A program made the translations under genes and the position numbers. The notes under the pieces were generated by a model. It did not search any database, had not been told where the DNA came from, and saw only the letters and a list, made by a program, of their open reading frames with translations. This document shows positions 37,457 to 48,293 of a DNA stretch of 64,000 nucleotides, in pieces (positions within the stretch are counted from its first letter, which is position 1; each line of letters opens with the position of its first letter). Source of the stretch: Rhodospirillaceae bacterium (GTDB lineage: Bacteria; Pseudomonadota; Alphaproteobacteria; UBA8366); contig PBKG01000012.1 in NCBI GenBank assembly GCA_002722095.1, forward strand, positions 19,512-83,511, read 5' to 3'.

Positions 37457-38335
37457 CTACAGTGCCCAATCCCACATCCAACTGAGCCACGAACCGTCTT
37501 TTTTCTGGGGTTTTAACTTCTTGCCTTCGAGCAGGGCATAGCTGTCCTTGTACCAAGGGTTACCGGGATAGTTATGGCCAAGCACGGCGGCCGCCATTTG
37601 CGCCTCGTCTGTTATGCCAAGGGCGAGGTAGCATTCTGTCAGCCGATGGAGTGCTTCCGGGGTATGGCTCGTGGTCTGGTAACGTTCGATGATGCGGCGG
37701 AAGCGATTGATCGCGGCGAGATATTCGCCCTTTTGCTGATAGTAGCGGCCAATATTCATTTCCTTGCCAGCAAGGTGATCGGTAGTGAGGTCGATCTTGA
37801 TGCGGGCGTCCCGGGCGTAGGGCGTTTTTGGGTACCGCCGCACGACTTCCTTCAACGATTTTAGTGCCAGTTGGGTCATCTTTTGGTCTCGACCCACGTC
37901 GGAAATCTGTTCGTAATAACTCAGCGATTTTAAGTAATGCGCATACGCGACGTCTCGGTTGCCGGGATGCAGTTCGATAAACCGGTCCAGCGCGATAATG
38001 GCCTCGTCATAGCGGTTGTTGAGATATTGCGCGTATGCGGCCATGAGCTGCGATTTGGTCGCCCAGGCGGAGTATGGATATTGCCGCTCGACTTCGTCGA
38101 ATTGCTCGGCTGCGGTCTCGTACCATCCCGCGTGGAGCTGATCCATGGCATCGTTGTAGATTTGCTCCACGGTTCGCGGAACCTTGTATTTTTCTTCTTC
38201 GGGCTTACCGAAGATCGAATCCATCGTATCGCTGCAGCCAGCGACGAAACAAAAGGTCAGGATTAAAAGTGGAAAACGAAGGCGACGCCCGGTCAGCGAA
38301 AATACGCCGAAATTTGCCGTAGTTTTTGCCGTCAT
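37457..38335 (-). CDS. bamD: Outer-membrane assembly lipoprotein BamD
   Basis: A 292-residue lipoprotein with a signal ending in the lipobox FVAGC (acylated Cys near 34) and five TPR-like repeats: AMDQLHAGWYETAAEQFDEVERQYPYSAWA, AAYAQYLNNRYDEAIIALDRFIELHPGN and so on. It is an essential partner of BamA in inserting beta-barrel proteins. It sits between lpxC and recN as in most alphaproteobacteria. It is longer than the 245 residues of E. coli because of an extended N terminus and the C-terminal basic stretch. Confidence 0.95.
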   Translation of the reverse strand: MTAKTTANFGVFSLTGRRLRFPLLILTFCFVAGCSDTMDSIFGKPEEEKYKVPRTVEQIYNDAMDQLHAGWYETAAEQFDEVERQYPYSAWATKSQLMAAYAQYLNNRYDEAIIALDRFIELHPGNRDVAYAHYLKSLSYYEQISDVGRDQKMTQLALKSLKEVVRRYPKTPYARDARIKIDLTTDHLAGKEMNIGRYYQQKGEYLAAINRFRRIIERYQTTSHTPEALHRLTECYLALGITDEAQMAAAVLGHNYPGNPWYKDSYALLEGKKLKPQKKDGSWLSWMWDWAL

Positions 38336-38501
38336 AGAGGTCTTGAACCTATGTTCGCCGACTGAAATTCGTCCGGCAAATTAACCCAAAAATGCGGGCG
38401 CTCAGGGCGCACACCAGCAATATTGTATATAGCATCACCGCCGCAGAATTCCTACCAAGAGCTTTGCAGCGGTACCGTGGAAGTGTGGGGAAATTTTGAG
38501 T

Positions 38502-39536
38502 CTAGGCGATCGCCCGCTGGTCTTCCGTCTGCCATTGTGGAGTCGGCATTTCAACAAACTCATCCAACGGAACGAGGTTCCAGGCACTCCGATCTGCGAA
38601 CAACCGGCGCAGCAGCTTGTTATGCAGATCATGCCCGGTGCGCAGCCCGGAAAAACTACCAACCAACGGATTGCCGGCTAGGTAAAGATCGCCAATACAA
38701 TCGAGAACCTTGTGGCGCACGAACTCGTCCTTAAAGCGGAGACCACCCTCATTGAGGACTTCGCTGCCACTAATTACGACGGCGTTTTCAAGAGACCCAC
38801 CCTGTGCGAGCCCCGCCTGATGCAGAGCTTCTACATCCTCAAGGAAGCCAAACGTGCGCGCACGGCAAATTTCGTTTTTGAAGCTGTTGGAGGAAACTGT
38901 AACGGTGAGATTTTGCTGGCCGATAACAGCATTCTTGAAATCGATATTCAGATCGATGGTGAGACCCGAAGGTTCAATTTCTGCTGGCCCAAGGGAAGCC
39001 TCACCTGCTTCTTCCATAATCGACACTTCGCGGGTGACTTGAACCACGCGACGCGGGGCATCGAGTTCGACGGTACCGGCGCATTCGATCAGAAATACGA
39101 AAGGTTCGGCGCTGCCATCCATAATCGGCACTTCTGCGCCATTGACCTCGACGAGCACGTTGTCGATTTCGCAACCGGCAAGCGCTGCCATGAGATGTTC
39201 CACGGTCGCTACTTTGACGCCGTCGTCATTGGCCAGTGTCGTACATAGACGAGTGTCGGTAACTCGGTCGAACCGCGCCGGAATGATTGCGCGGTGGCCC
39301 GAAATATCGACGCGACGGAAAACGATGCCCGTATCCGCTTCTGCCGGATATAGCGACATCGAAATCTTGTTGCCCGAATGAAGGCCTATACCACTGCAAT
39401 GAATATGATTCTTGAGAGTCGTTTGGCGCAGGCCGGAAGGTTTTTCAGGCACGGCAGATGCACCAATTTGCGAGACGGTTTTTGTATGCTCCACGAGATT
39501 CCCCAATAGTGAGCAGGTTATGGCGTCTTGTCGCAT
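38502..39536 (-). CDS. lpxC: UDP-3-O-acyl-N-acetylglucosamine deacetylase LpxC
   Basis: A 344-residue zinc enzyme committing to lipid A synthesis. LRQTTLKNHIHCSGIGLHSG begins the fold, TVEHLMAALAGCEIDNVLVEVNGAEVPIMDGSA carries the first zinc His and the active Glu region, and FVRHKVLDCIGDLYLAG the other zinc ligands (HxxxD). About 35 residues precede the family's usual start; a GTG in this segment could be the true start. ftsZ is upstream and bamD downstream. The terminator at 39628-39659 separates it from ftsZ, so it probably has its own promoter. Confidence 0.94.
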   Translation of the reverse strand: MRQDAITCSLLGNLVEHTKTVSQIGASAVPEKPSGLRQTTLKNHIHCSGIGLHSGNKISMSLYPAEADTGIVFRRVDISGHRAIIPARFDRVTDTRLCTTLANDDGVKVATVEHLMAALAGCEIDNVLVEVNGAEVPIMDGSAEPFVFLIECAGTVELDAPRRVVQVTREVSIMEEAGEASLGPAEIEPSGLTIDLNIDFKNAVIGQQNLTVTVSSNSFKNEICRARTFGFLEDVEALHQAGLAQGGSLENAVVISGSEVLNEGGLRFKDEFVRHKVLDCIGDLYLAGNPLVGSFSGLRTGHDLHNKLLRRLFADRSAWNLVPLDEFVEMPTPQWQTEDQRAIA

Positions 39537-39627
39537 TCTCTCGAACGACTTTCAGCATCGTGTTTAGCAATTGAGAGTCACACCCTCAAATCACTCTTTG
39601 TTACCGATTATTTCTTTGATTTCAGGC

Positions 39628-39659
39628 AAAAAAACGGCCGCATCGCGAAGATGCGGCCG
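39628..39659 (-). terminator. Rho-independent terminator of the dcw operon after ftsZ
   Basis: On the minus strand CGGCCGCATC and GATGCGGCCG form a perfect 10-bp stem with loop TTCGC, followed by seven T. It sits 39 bp after the ftsZ stop and closes the mraZ-ftsZ run. Confidence 0.92.
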
Positions 39660-39697
39660 CTCTTTTCGGCATTGCATATTTTTCTTGGCCCGCGGCC

Positions 39698-41626
39698 CTA
39701 ATTTGCCTGACGGCGCAGGAATGCTGGAATTTCAAGCATTTCTTCGTCCGCCTGCGAAAGCGAGAATTGGTCACTCTCAGGCTGCGGTACCGGAGTAGGC
39801 ATCGGCGCTGGCGCAGTCGCTGCCGGCGCTGCCGCTGCCGGTTTAGGCATCGGCGCCGGAGCTGGAGCCGCTGGCGCGGGTTCCGGTTGCGCTGTAGGCG
39901 TCGGAATTGGCGCCGATTCCGGTGTCAGAACGTCCTCGCGGCGCAGGAACGAGACCGATGCGGACTCTTTTTCCGCCGCCGGTTCCATCTCCGTTTCGGG
40001 TTCCGGGTCCGGCTCCATGGCTGGCTGCGGGGCAGGTTCTTCGATTGCAGCCGGCATAGGGGGCATCTCAGTTGCCGCTGCGACCGGTTCGGGCTGTTCG
40101 GCAACCGCGGGCACCGGGGCCGGCATAGCCGTCCGTTCGGCTTCTTCTTCCCGTCTGGCCGCTCCGGTCAAACGTTTGAAAAGACTTGGCCGTTTCTTCT
40201 TGCGCGGCTGATCCAGGTCATTTCGTGCATTTGCGAAATCGGCTTCGCTGAACGGGTCCGGATATTGATCCGCATCAACCGGCTCACTGACATCTACCGG
40301 TTCGGGCGGAATAAACGGATCGCGCCCTGGCGGTTCCGAACTGGTCTCGAGCGATTGCGTAGCTGCTACCGCTTCATCCAGGATCGACGATTGCTCGGAG
40401 CTGGACCCGTCATCTTCGCCCAGCATTTGCAGAGCATCGACCGGTTCATGCGCCTCGCTTTGGAAGGATGGCATCGCCGGAACGGCATCTGATGCCATGT
40501 CCTCGTCGCTATCGTCCAATTTTGCCGCTTCGACTGCCTTTTCGATCGGAGTCGGTTCCATCGCCGCGTCTTCATCGGGCTCGGTGCCCATTGACGGCAT
40601 TGGCCGCGCGATCGCTTCGGTGAGCGGGCGAGATTGCGGCAGCGGTTGGGCGGCCGCATTGGCTTCGATGCCGGTCGCAACGACAGACACGCGAATTTTG
40701 CCTTCCATTTCTTCTTCGAAGGTTGAGCCGAAGAGAATGTTTGCATTCTCGTCGACTTCCTGACGAATCCGATTTGCGGCCTCGTCGACTTCGAACAGAG
40801 TGATGTCGGGCCCGCCGGTGATGTTGATCAACACACCTCTGGCGCCTTCCATCGTAATGTCGTCGAGTAACGGATTCGAAATTGCCGATTCGGCGGCGTC
40901 GATGGCGCGAGTGTCGCCCTCGGCCTCGCCGGTGCCCATCATTGCTTTGCCCATCTCGCTCATTACCGTGCGAATGTCGGCGAAGTCGAGGTTGATCAGG
41001 CCCGGCATCACCATAAGGTCGGTAACGCCGCGCACACCGGAATTGAGCACTTCGTCGGCCATGTTGAAGGCCTCGGCGAAGGTGGTTTTCTCGTTCGCGA
41101 TGCGGAACAAATTCTGATTCGGAATGATGATCAGGGTGTCGACATATTGTGCCAACTCCTCAATGCCCTGTTCGGCGACACGCATCCGTTGCGCGCCTTC
41201 GAAGTGGAAGGGTTTTGTCACCACGCCGACGGTCAGCATGCCGTTTTCCCGTGCAGCACGGGCTATAACCGGCGCCGCACCCGTGCCGGTGCCACCGCCC
41301 ATGCCGGCGGTAACGAAGCACATATGGCTGCCGACCACTTGATCTAGGATGGTGTCCAACACTTCTTCTGCAGCGGCTTGACCTACTTCGGGTCGGGCGC
41401 CGGCGCCGAGCCCTTGGGTGATAGACACCCCGAGCTGAAGTTTGTTCTCAGCGACCGATTGCTCGAGCGCTTGGGAATCAGTGTTGCAAACGAGAAAATC
41501 CACGCCCTCAAGGTTCGTGTTGATCATATTGTTGACAGCGTTGCCACCAGCGCCGCCGACACCGATCACCGTGATCCTTGGTTTCAGTTGTTGTTCTGAA
41601 CTGGGCATCGATAACTTGATTGTCAT
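39698..41626 (-). CDS. ftsZ: Cell division GTPase FtsZ with a long C-terminal linker
   Basis: A 642-residue tubulin homologue from ATG 41626 (GGAGG upstream; ATG 41650 lacks a site). The GTPase core holds [13 protein letters not shown], the tubulin signature [10 protein letters not shown] and the T7 loop [13 protein letters not shown]. The core ends near residue 320. A very long Pro/Ala/Glu-rich linker of about 300 residues follows, and the conserved C-terminal peptide EIPAFLRRQ is present to bind FtsA. It forms the Z ring. Long linkers are typical of alphaproteobacteria; the run of PAP/PEP repeats makes the linker DNA low in complexity. Confidence 0.97.
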   Translation of the reverse strand: MTIKLSMPSSEQQLKPRITVIGVGGAGGNAVNNMINTNLEGVDFLVCNTDSQALEQSVAENKLQLGVSITQGLGAGARPEVGQAAAEEVLDTILDQVVGSHMCFVTAGMGGGTGTGAAPVIARAARENGMLTVGVVTKPFHFEGAQRMRVAEQGIEELAQYVDTLIIIPNQNLFRIANEKTTFAEAFNMADEVLNSGVRGVTDLMVMPGLINLDFADIRTVMSEMGKAMMGTGEAEGDTRAIDAAESAISNPLLDDITMEGARGVLINITGGPDITLFEVDEAANRIRQEVDENANILFGSTFEEEMEGKIRVSVVATGIEANAAAQPLPQSRPLTEAIARPMPSMGTEPDEDAAMEPTPIEKAVEAAKLDDSDEDMASDAVPAMPSFQSEAHEPVDALQMLGEDDGSSSEQSSILDEAVAATQSLETSSEPPGRDPFIPPEPVDVSEPVDADQYPDPFSEADFANARNDLDQPRKKKRPSLFKRLTGAARREEEAERTAMPAPVPAVAEQPEPVAAATEMPPMPAAIEEPAPQPAMEPDPEPETEMEPAAEKESASVSFLRREDVLTPESAPIPTPTAQPEPAPAAPAPAPMPKPAAAAPAATAPAPMPTPVPQPESDQFSLSQADEEMLEIPAFLRRQAN

Positions 41627-41728
41627 CAGAGCCTCCAATCTATTTTGCAATGCCAGGGTTTACCAGCGAAAGCTGGCATTCCGTCGCCTTTCCCTGTGGG
41701 AAAAGACGTACGAAACTCGTATCGGAGA

Positions 41729-42967
41729 TCAGAAGTTTTCACGGAACCAATCTCCCAGGCGGCCGAACAGGCTGCCCGTTGTTCGATATGCGTCATTTGC
41801 GGTCTGTCGCATTTCGCCTTGGTCGTCGACGGCGAAAGCGAGCAGACCCGCATTGACGGAGAATGCGGGGCCGTCCATGGCATCGGCCAAACCGGCGATG
41901 CCACGGGGGCGTCCGATACGTATTTGTTTCTTAAGAATTTTTGCAGCCAGCTCGGGCATGCCAGCTAATTGACATGCGCCGCCGGTTAGCACAGCGCGGC
42001 GGCCGGCGATTTTGTCGAGCCCGCTGGCGAGCAGATGCGAGCGAACGATCTCGAGAATTTCTTCGACTCGAGGTGCGATAATGCCCGTAAGCATCGATTT
42101 CGGTACCTGTTCAGGTGCGATCTCGTCTTCTTCGCCGATTTGCTGAACGGCGATCATGGTGCGTTCGTCCGACGGCACGCCTTCGCAGCTACCGTAGAGC
42201 GTTTTGATTCGTTCGGCTTGATAGACCGGCGTCGAAAGTCCGCGTGCGATGTCGCTGGTAATATGCCAGCCCCCGACCGGGATCGAATCGACATAAACCA
42301 GGGCGCCGTCGAAGAAGATTGCAAAGCTGGTTGTGCCGGCGCCGATATCGACCACAGTGGCACCAAGATCGAGCTCATCCTCGACCAGGCATCCTAGGCC
42401 GGTGGCGTAAGGTGTTGCGACGATATCGCGAAGTCCCAGATGGCATCGCGAAATACAGGTCGCAAGATTGTGGACCGCTGCAGTGGCGACGGAAACGCTA
42501 TGCATGCGCACACCGAGCTCGCGCCCGTGCAGTCCGCGCGGATCATGTATTCCGCACTCGCCATCGACATCGAAACCGACCGGAATCGCATGGATCAGCG
42601 AACGTTCCTCATCGTCTTTCGTGGAGCGGCATTCCATCAACAGCTTGTTGAGGTCGATGTCCGAGATCGCCGCGCCGCTGACAGGGACGCGATGATCGCT
42701 CATCGCACTTTGCATCTGACCGGCGCTAATATTCACGGTGATATCGCGCACTGTGGTCTCGGCCATTTCTTCGGCCCCCGTCACTGCGGCGCGAATGGCG
42801 GCTTCGGCCGATTCCATATCGACGATATTGCCGGCTTTCACGCCGTTGCTTGCGTGATGGCCGATTCCAAGGACGCGGATACCGCTGAGCGGGTCGTTTT
42901 CGGCAATAAAGCAGGTAATCTTGCTGCTGCCGATATCGAGCGCGCTGATTATTTCATCCTGTGCCAA
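41729..42967 (-). CDS. ftsA: Cell division protein FtsA
   Basis: A 412-residue actin-like protein that tethers FtsZ to the membrane. Phosphate loops ISALDIGSSKITCFIAE at the N terminus and VVDIGAGTTSFAIFFDGAL near 205, and the 1C domain between, match FtsA; the C-terminal amphipathic helix (SLFGRLGDWFRENF) is the membrane-targeting sequence. The start is TTG, with AAGGAG ten bases upstream. It is between ftsQ and ftsZ. Confidence 0.96.
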   Translation of the reverse strand: MAQDEIISALDIGSSKITCFIAENDPLSGIRVLGIGHHASNGVKAGNIVDMESAEAAIRAAVTGAEEMAETTVRDITVNISAGQMQSAMSDHRVPVSGAAISDIDLNKLLMECRSTKDDEERSLIHAIPVGFDVDGECGIHDPRGLHGRELGVRMHSVSVATAAVHNLATCISRCHLGLRDIVATPYATGLGCLVEDELDLGATVVDIGAGTTSFAIFFDGALVYVDSIPVGGWHITSDIARGLSTPVYQAERIKTLYGSCEGVPSDERTMIAVQQIGEEDEIAPEQVPKSMLTGIIAPRVEEILEIVRSHLLASGLDKIAGRRAVLTGGACQLAGMPELAAKILKKQIRIGRPRGIAGLADAMDGPAFSVNAGLLAFAVDDQGEMRQTANDAYRTTGSLFGRLGDWFRENF

Positions 42968-43011
42968 GGCTCGTTAACTCCTTTTTCTCCCGATCATCGT
43001 GACCGGGCGGT

Positions 43012-43875
43012 CTAAGTTTCGTCGCCGACGCGTTTGGCGTCGGGTGTCTTTAAAATCTGGACGGTCAGCCGGTCGGGCACGCGTAAATCGACGGCCCGGA
43101 TACGCTGTTGCAAAATTCGATGTTTGCGTTGTAATTCGGCAAGGTAACGCCATGCCTTTTCGGCTCGTTCCGCCGGCAAGCGAATGTCAATTCCTTGACG
43201 GAGAAGTAGATTCCAGCGCCGAGCGCCGACCCGCGTCGCGTGTGTGACGAGCACCATCAATTCGCGTTCGCTTTCGAGCATGGTCATCAGCCCTGCGGCA
43301 TTGGTCGGCGCATCTTCGCCGACAAGAATCTTGAGATTTTTGTACCGCTGGGAGACCTGATTGCTGATGACACCGCCATCACGGCTAATCAGCTTGAACT
43401 TGCCATTATGCTGCCAGATAGCGGCGGGCTTCTGCTCGGTGAGGCGGACATAAATTGTATTGGGTAGTCGACGTTGCACGTCGGCTTCGGCCACCCAGCC
43501 GATCGCGAGAAGGCGTTTGCGGGCTTCGTGAGGATCGAATCCGAAGATCGGGTCGCCGCGCTTGACCTTGAGCGCTTCCAAAAGTTTGCTACGCGGTGTT
43601 TCGATCCGCCCGGTAACCAATACTTCGTCGACTGTCAGGCCGACAGAATCCGCGATGCTGCGGTTAAAACGGTCGATTGTTGCGGCGACCGATTTTTCCG
43701 CGCCGGTTAGGTGAATTACCACTCCGCCGGCGCCACAGGCGATGATCAACACCAACCCGGCAATGGCGAACAGCATGGGTTTCGCCTTGAGACGCACCAT
43801 TAGTGCGCGCCGAAGCCGTGCCGAACGGCTGTTTTCAGCGCTTTTGCCCGGATTCCGGTTTTTCTCGGCCTTCAC
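43012..43875 (-). CDS. ftsQ: Cell division protein FtsQ
   Basis: A 287-residue bitopic protein: basic cytoplasmic N terminus, one transmembrane helix at 34-55 (MLFAIAGLVLIIACGAGGVVI), a POTRA domain (about 78-146, VDEVLVTGRIETPRSKLLEAL and LPNTIYVRLTEQKPAAIW) and a beta domain. It links early and late divisome proteins. The start overlaps the ddl stop by ATGA. Confidence 0.95.
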   Translation of the reverse strand: MKAEKNRNPGKSAENSRSARLRRALMVRLKAKPMLFAIAGLVLIIACGAGGVVIHLTGAEKSVAATIDRFNRSIADSVGLTVDEVLVTGRIETPRSKLLEALKVKRGDPIFGFDPHEARKRLLAIGWVAEADVQRRLPNTIYVRLTEQKPAAIWQHNGKFKLISRDGGVISNQVSQRYKNLKILVGEDAPTNAAGLMTMLESERELMVLVTHATRVGARRWNLLLRQGIDIRLPAERAEKAWRYLAELQRKHRILQQRIRAVDLRVPDRLTVQILKTPDAKRVGDET

Positions 43876-44798
43876 TGCTCAAACCTCGCTTGTTGCACCA
43901 TCCAATCGACCAACGCCGCAAAACTTATGCCAGCCGCCGCTGCCTGCTCGGGCACTAGCGACAGAGAAGTCATTCCGGGCTGGGTATTGACCTCCAGCAT
44001 GTAGAGCTTTCCCGGCTCTCCATCGGTGTCGTCGTAACGAAAATCGGCTCGGCTAACGCCACGGCAACCGAGCGCGGCATGTGCCTGCTCTGCGAAACGC
44101 ATGGCATCGGCGGCGACGCTTTCGGCTACAGGCGCCGGACATTTATGTACGGTTTTGCCGTCGGTATATTTCGCCTCGTAATCGTAGAATCCGGATTTAG
44201 GCTGTAATTCCGTCACGCCCAGCGCCTTGTCCCCCATAACCGCGACGGTGAGCTCGCGGCCGGGAATGAATTCTTCGACCAGCAACGGCTGTCCCTCTTG
44301 CCAAAGGCCGAAATCGATCGGCGTTTCGGAATCGGGGAGGATTTGCACGCCGACACTGGAACCTTCATTGACCGGTTTGATGACGCACGGCGGAGCCATC
44401 GGCGGACCATCCGCTAAACTTTCACGGTCGGTTACGGTGCCGGCCGGGCTCGGCACGCCTGCATCCGCCAACAATTTCTTGGCCTGCACCTTGTCCATCG
44501 CGACCGCCGATGCGAGCAGACCCGAATGGGTGTAGGGAATCTGAAGAATGTCGAGTATGGCCTGAACTGTCCCATCCTCGCCGTAGCGACCATGAAGTGC
44601 ATTGAAGACCGCGTCCGGTTTGGGCTCGAGTGCATCCAGCAAGCGATGCAAATCGCGGCCCATATCGATTTCTGTGACCTTGTGGCCGCATTCGCGCAGA
44701 GCCGCCGCACAAGCCTTGCCGCTATCGAGCGAGACTTCGCGCTCGGCCGACCATCCGCCCATCAAAACCGCAACGTGCATGGCCTTCGCTTCGTTCAT
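43872..44798 (-). CDS. ddl: D-alanine-D-alanine ligase
   Basis: A 308-residue ATP-grasp enzyme. VAVLMGGWSAEREVSLDSGKA begins the fold; NALHGRYGEDGTVQA, PPCVIKPVNEGSSVGV (ATP-binding Lys), EEFIPGRELTVAVMGD and FRYDDTDGEPGKLYMLEVNTQPGMTSLSLVPE (metal-binding Glu and Asn) complete it. It makes the D-Ala-D-Ala dipeptide. ATG 44798 overlaps murB by ATGA; the upstream frame extension is inside murB and not used. Confidence 0.96.
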   Translation of the reverse strand: MNEAKAMHVAVLMGGWSAEREVSLDSGKACAAALRECGHKVTEIDMGRDLHRLLDALEPKPDAVFNALHGRYGEDGTVQAILDILQIPYTHSGLLASAVAMDKVQAKKLLADAGVPSPAGTVTDRESLADGPPMAPPCVIKPVNEGSSVGVQILPDSETPIDFGLWQEGQPLLVEEFIPGRELTVAVMGDKALGVTELQPKSGFYDYEAKYTDGKTVHKCPAPVAESVAADAMRFAEQAHAALGCRGVSRADFRYDDTDGEPGKLYMLEVNTQPGMTSLSLVPEQAAAAGISFAALVDWMVQQARFEQ

Positions 44799-45733
44799 GA
44801 CTGGGCCTCCTTGGCAGTGAGGCCGATGCGATCGAGTTCCCATTGCAGCATGACGCCGGATTTTTCGTGTACACGGCGGCGCACCTCGGCGCCGAGGCGT
44901 TCGAGGTCGTAGGCGCTGGCTTGGCCGTGATTGATCAGGAAGTTGCAATGGTGTTCGGAAACTTGTGCTTCGCCGACGCGAAGGCCACGACAACCGGCAT
45001 CGTCAATCAATTCCCAGGCGCTCTTCTCGTCGGTGTTCTTGAAAGTGGAGCCGCCGGTCCGCGCTCGAATTGGCTGGCTCCCTTCGCGTGCCTCGGCAAT
45101 TTTCTCCATCTTAGCGGCTATCGCAGCCGAATCGCCCGGCGAAGCGGCGAGCGTTGCGCCGATGAAGATCCAGTCTTGCGGTGCATCGGTATGCCGATAG
45201 GCGAAGCCAAGCTCTTCTTTATTGGCCTGGCGCAAATTTCCGTTGCGATCGATCGCTTCGGCACTGACTAGGACGTCGGCGATTTCGGACCCGTAGGCGC
45301 CGGCATTCATTCGCAGAGCGCCGCCAATGGTGCCGGGGATGCCGGACAGGAATTCCAATCCTTCTAATTCTTCCGCGAGCGCGAAACGCGCAACATTAAT
45401 GTCAAGCGCACCGGTGCCGGCTGTGATCGTCTCTTGGTTCGAAACAATCTCGTTGAATCCCTTGCGGAGCTGGATGACAACACCCGGGATGCCTCCGTCA
45501 CGGACCAGCAGGTTCGACGCGACACCCATCGCGAAGATGGGGATGTCGATTGGTGTGTTGTGAAGAAATTCCTGCAAATCTTCGGTGTCCGCGGGTCGGA
45601 ACAAGACTTCCGCTGGCCCACCGACGCGGAGCCAGGCGTATCGTGCCATACTTTCGTCAAGGCGGAGCTCGCCGCGAACCGACGGAAGGCGGTCGACGAT
45701 GCTTTGACGTTTGCGGCGGGTGACTTGAACCAT
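44795..45733 (-). CDS. murB: UDP-N-acetylenolpyruvoylglucosamine reductase MurB
   Basis: A 312-residue FAD enzyme of type I/II without the extra E. coli loop. The FAD site is FAMGVASNLLVRDGGIPGVVIQL; the active-site segments are SGIPGTIGGALRMNAGAYG (proton donor region), AYRHTD and GGSTFKN; the terminal Glu is in HEKSG. It forms UDP-MurNAc from enolpyruvate intermediate. The start ATG shares one base with the murC stop (TAATG). Confidence 0.96.
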   Translation of the reverse strand: MVQVTRRKRQSIVDRLPSVRGELRLDESMARYAWLRVGGPAEVLFRPADTEDLQEFLHNTPIDIPIFAMGVASNLLVRDGGIPGVVIQLRKGFNEIVSNQETITAGTGALDINVARFALAEELEGLEFLSGIPGTIGGALRMNAGAYGSEIADVLVSAEAIDRNGNLRQANKEELGFAYRHTDAPQDWIFIGATLAASPGDSAAIAAKMEKIAEAREGSQPIRARTGGSTFKNTDEKSAWELIDDAGCRGLRVGEAQVSEHHCNFLINHGQASAYDLERLGAEVRRRVHEKSGVMLQWELDRIGLTAKEAQS

Positions 45734-47157
45734 TAGCTCGCCTCCCGTTCCGCTTTTTGACAGTCTGCGAGGTTGGCCGGTAGTTGAGCGGCCCAATTGG
45801 TAATGCTGCCGGCACCAAGGCAAACAACCAAATCACCTTTGGCGGTCACCGAATGCACAAGCCCGGCCAAATCGTCGGCGTCTTCCAGCGGCAGTACATC
45901 TCGGTGGCCTCGGGCTTTCAAACCTTCGATCAATGCCTCCCGATCGATCCCAGGAATCGGCTGCTCGCCGGCGGCAAATATTTCGGAGATGACGACCGTA
46001 TCCGCATCGTTGAAGCAGACACAAAAATCCTCGAACAAATCTTGCACCCGGCTATAGCGGTGCGGTTGCATTACCGCGACAACCTTGCCCTGCGTGGCTG
46101 ATCGAGCTGCCTTGAGAACCGCGGCGATTTCGACCGGATGGTGTCCGTAATCGTCGATCACGGTAACGCCACCGGCCTCTCCGACTTTCGTGAAGCGCCG
46201 TTTGACGCCTTCAAATGCACCAAGAGTTTCGGCGAGTGATGCATCGTCGATCTCTAGTTCGATGGCGATTGCTATTGCGGCGAGGGCATTCAATACGTTG
46301 TGTTCGCCGAACATGGGCAACCGCAACCCGTTGAGGGTCCGTTTTGTCGAGCCGCTTTGTTTGACCTCGACGTCGAATGTGACGCCGCCGGGTCCTGGCT
46401 TTAGGTCCACGGCTCGTACTTCTGCCTGAGGACTGAACCCATAGGTGACGAGCCGGCGGTCGGCGATTTGCCCGATCAATGCCTGAACTTCCGGGTGGTC
46501 GATGCACAGCACCGCGAAACCGTAGAACGGAATATTCTCCACGAACCGGCGGAAGGCGTCTTTTTCTTGCTCAAAGTCGCCATAAAAATCCAAATGTTCG
46601 GGGTCGAGATTTGTAACGATGGCGATGGTCGCGGGTAGGCGAATAAAGGTGCCATCGGACTCATCCGCCTCGACGACCATCCATTCTCCTTCGCCAAGCC
46701 GCGCATTGGTGCCGTAGGCGTTGATAATTCCACCATTGATGACGGTGGGATCCAGCCCTGCGCCGTCGAGCACGGCGGCGATCAGCGATGTGGTAGTGGT
46801 TTTTCCGTGGGTGCCGCCGACCGCGATTGACCATTTAAGCCGCATCAATTCCGCTAGCATTTCCGCGCGACGGACAACGGGGATACGCCGTGCCCGAGCT
46901 TCGGCGATTTCGGGATTTTCCTGTTTGATCGCCGATGACACCACAACCACGGCGGCTTCGCGGACGTTCTCCGCCGCATGACCAATAAGGACCTCGATGC
47001 CGAGTTCGGCCAGGCGTTTTACGTTAGCGCTTTCGGCGATATCGCTGCCCTGAACCTTGTAGCCGAGATTGTGCAGAATCTCGGCGATCCCAGACATGCC
47101 GATCCCGCCGATGCCGACGAAATGAATCAAGCCGATATTGAGCGGCATCGCGGTCAT
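45733..47157 (-). CDS. murC: UDP-N-acetylmuramate-L-alanine ligase MurC
   Basis: A 474-residue Mur ligase. [18 protein letters not shown] is the N-terminal Rossmann segment; [13 protein letters not shown] is the ATP loop; [23 protein letters not shown] and [12 protein letters not shown] are MurC-specific. It adds L-Ala to UDP-MurNAc. ATG 47157 overlaps the murG stop by ATGA; the long upstream extension of the frame lies inside murG and is not coding. Confidence 0.96.
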   Translation of the reverse strand: MTAMPLNIGLIHFVGIGGIGMSGIAEILHNLGYKVQGSDIAESANVKRLAELGIEVLIGHAAENVREAAVVVVSSAIKQENPEIAEARARRIPVVRRAEMLAELMRLKWSIAVGGTHGKTTTTSLIAAVLDGAGLDPTVINGGIINAYGTNARLGEGEWMVVEADESDGTFIRLPATIAIVTNLDPEHLDFYGDFEQEKDAFRRFVENIPFYGFAVLCIDHPEVQALIGQIADRRLVTYGFSPQAEVRAVDLKPGPGGVTFDVEVKQSGSTKRTLNGLRLPMFGEHNVLNALAAIAIAIELEIDDASLAETLGAFEGVKRRFTKVGEAGGVTVIDDYGHHPVEIAAVLKAARSATQGKVVAVMQPHRYSRVQDLFEDFCVCFNDADTVVISEIFAAGEQPIPGIDREALIEGLKARGHRDVLPLEDADDLAGLVHSVTAKGDLVVCLGAGSITNWAAQLPANLADCQKAEREAS

Positions 47158-48293
47158 GCGGCAGCCCCCTTTGGTGAAGGGTCGGGGCTGTCGGGCCCGA
47201 GCGTTTTTATAACCAGTTTCGCTAATCGTTCCGCAGCGCCGGCCATGCTGATCTTGGTCGCACATTGGGCCGCGGTTTCGAGTGTCCGCTCGATCGAAAA
47301 CAAAGATTTCAGCCGATTGGCGAGCGTCTCCGGCGTAAATGCATCCTGCGGGATCATCCAGCCCCCGCCCGCATCGCAAAGCCCTTGGGCGTTGCGAGTT
47401 TGATGATCGTCGATCGCATGGGGAAACGGCACTAGGATGGCCGGTCGACCGGCGGTGGCGATTTCCGCCAATGTCGAGGCACCCGCCCGACATATAACCA
47501 GGTGAGCCGCGCTGATTCGGTCTGCAATATCGTCGAAGAAGGGCGCGATCTCGGCAGCGATCTTCGATTTCCGATAGGCGGCCTCGACAGCGGCTATATC
47601 CTCTTCGCGACATTGCTGCACAATTCGAAGCCGATCCCGCTCTGACTTTGGCAGCATTGCCATAGCGTCAGGGACGACATCCGAGAACACGCTTGCGCCC
47701 TGGCTACCGCCAAATATCAAGATTTGAATCGGTTGATCGTCCGTCACCGCGGGATAGGAATTTCCTGCGATGGCGATAATGTCCGGGCGGACGGGGTTGC
47801 CGGTCCAGACGGCCTTTTGCCGGTCTTTGGCACGCAAATTTGCAACGAATTCGAATGCAGTTGCGATCCGGGTGACCCGTGGGGCGAGAAACCTATTGGC
47901 ACGACCCAGAATAGCGTTTTGTTCGTGGATTACGGTGCGATAGCCGAGCAGCGCGGCGGCGGCGACCGTAGGCACCGAAGCGTAAGAGCCAAAACCAATT
48001 ACCACGTCCGGCTTCAAGCGGCGCAGTAGAAGCGCTGCTTCAATAAAACCGATGCCCAAACTGAATGTCGCGAACAAGCGACGGAAAATATTACGGCCGC
48101 TAACGCCAGACGCATGGATGCGATAGGTGTCGAGGTTGGCTAAGGCACCACTGATACCGGCAGCACGGCGATCGGTGATCAATGTCAGGCGCACGTCGTG
48201 CCCGCTAAGCTCGTCCGCCAGCGCTCGGGCCGGGAACAGGTGCCCACCGGTGCCGCCGGCTGCAAGTACGGCCATCTTTTCGTGCCCACTCAT
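47154..48293 (-). CDS. murG: Lipid II synthase MurG
   Basis: A 379-residue GT-B glycosyltransferase on the inner face of the membrane. [17 protein letters not shown] is the first glycine-rich loop; [18 protein letters not shown] and [17 protein letters not shown] are conserved; the UDP-GlcNAc site is [32 protein letters not shown]. It converts lipid I to lipid II. Overlaps ftsW by ATGA. Confidence 0.96.
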   Translation of the reverse strand: MSGHEKMAVLAAGGTGGHLFPARALADELSGHDVRLTLITDRRAAGISGALANLDTYRIHASGVSGRNIFRRLFATFSLGIGFIEAALLLRRLKPDVVIGFGSYASVPTVAAAALLGYRTVIHEQNAILGRANRFLAPRVTRIATAFEFVANLRAKDRQKAVWTGNPVRPDIIAIAGNSYPAVTDDQPIQILIFGGSQGASVFSDVVPDAMAMLPKSERDRLRIVQQCREEDIAAVEAAYRKSKIAAEIAPFFDDIADRISAAHLVICRAGASTLAEIATAGRPAILVPFPHAIDDHQTRNAQGLCDAGGGWMIPQDAFTPETLANRLKSLFSIERTLETAAQCATKISMAGAAERLAKLVIKTLGPDSPDPSPKGAAA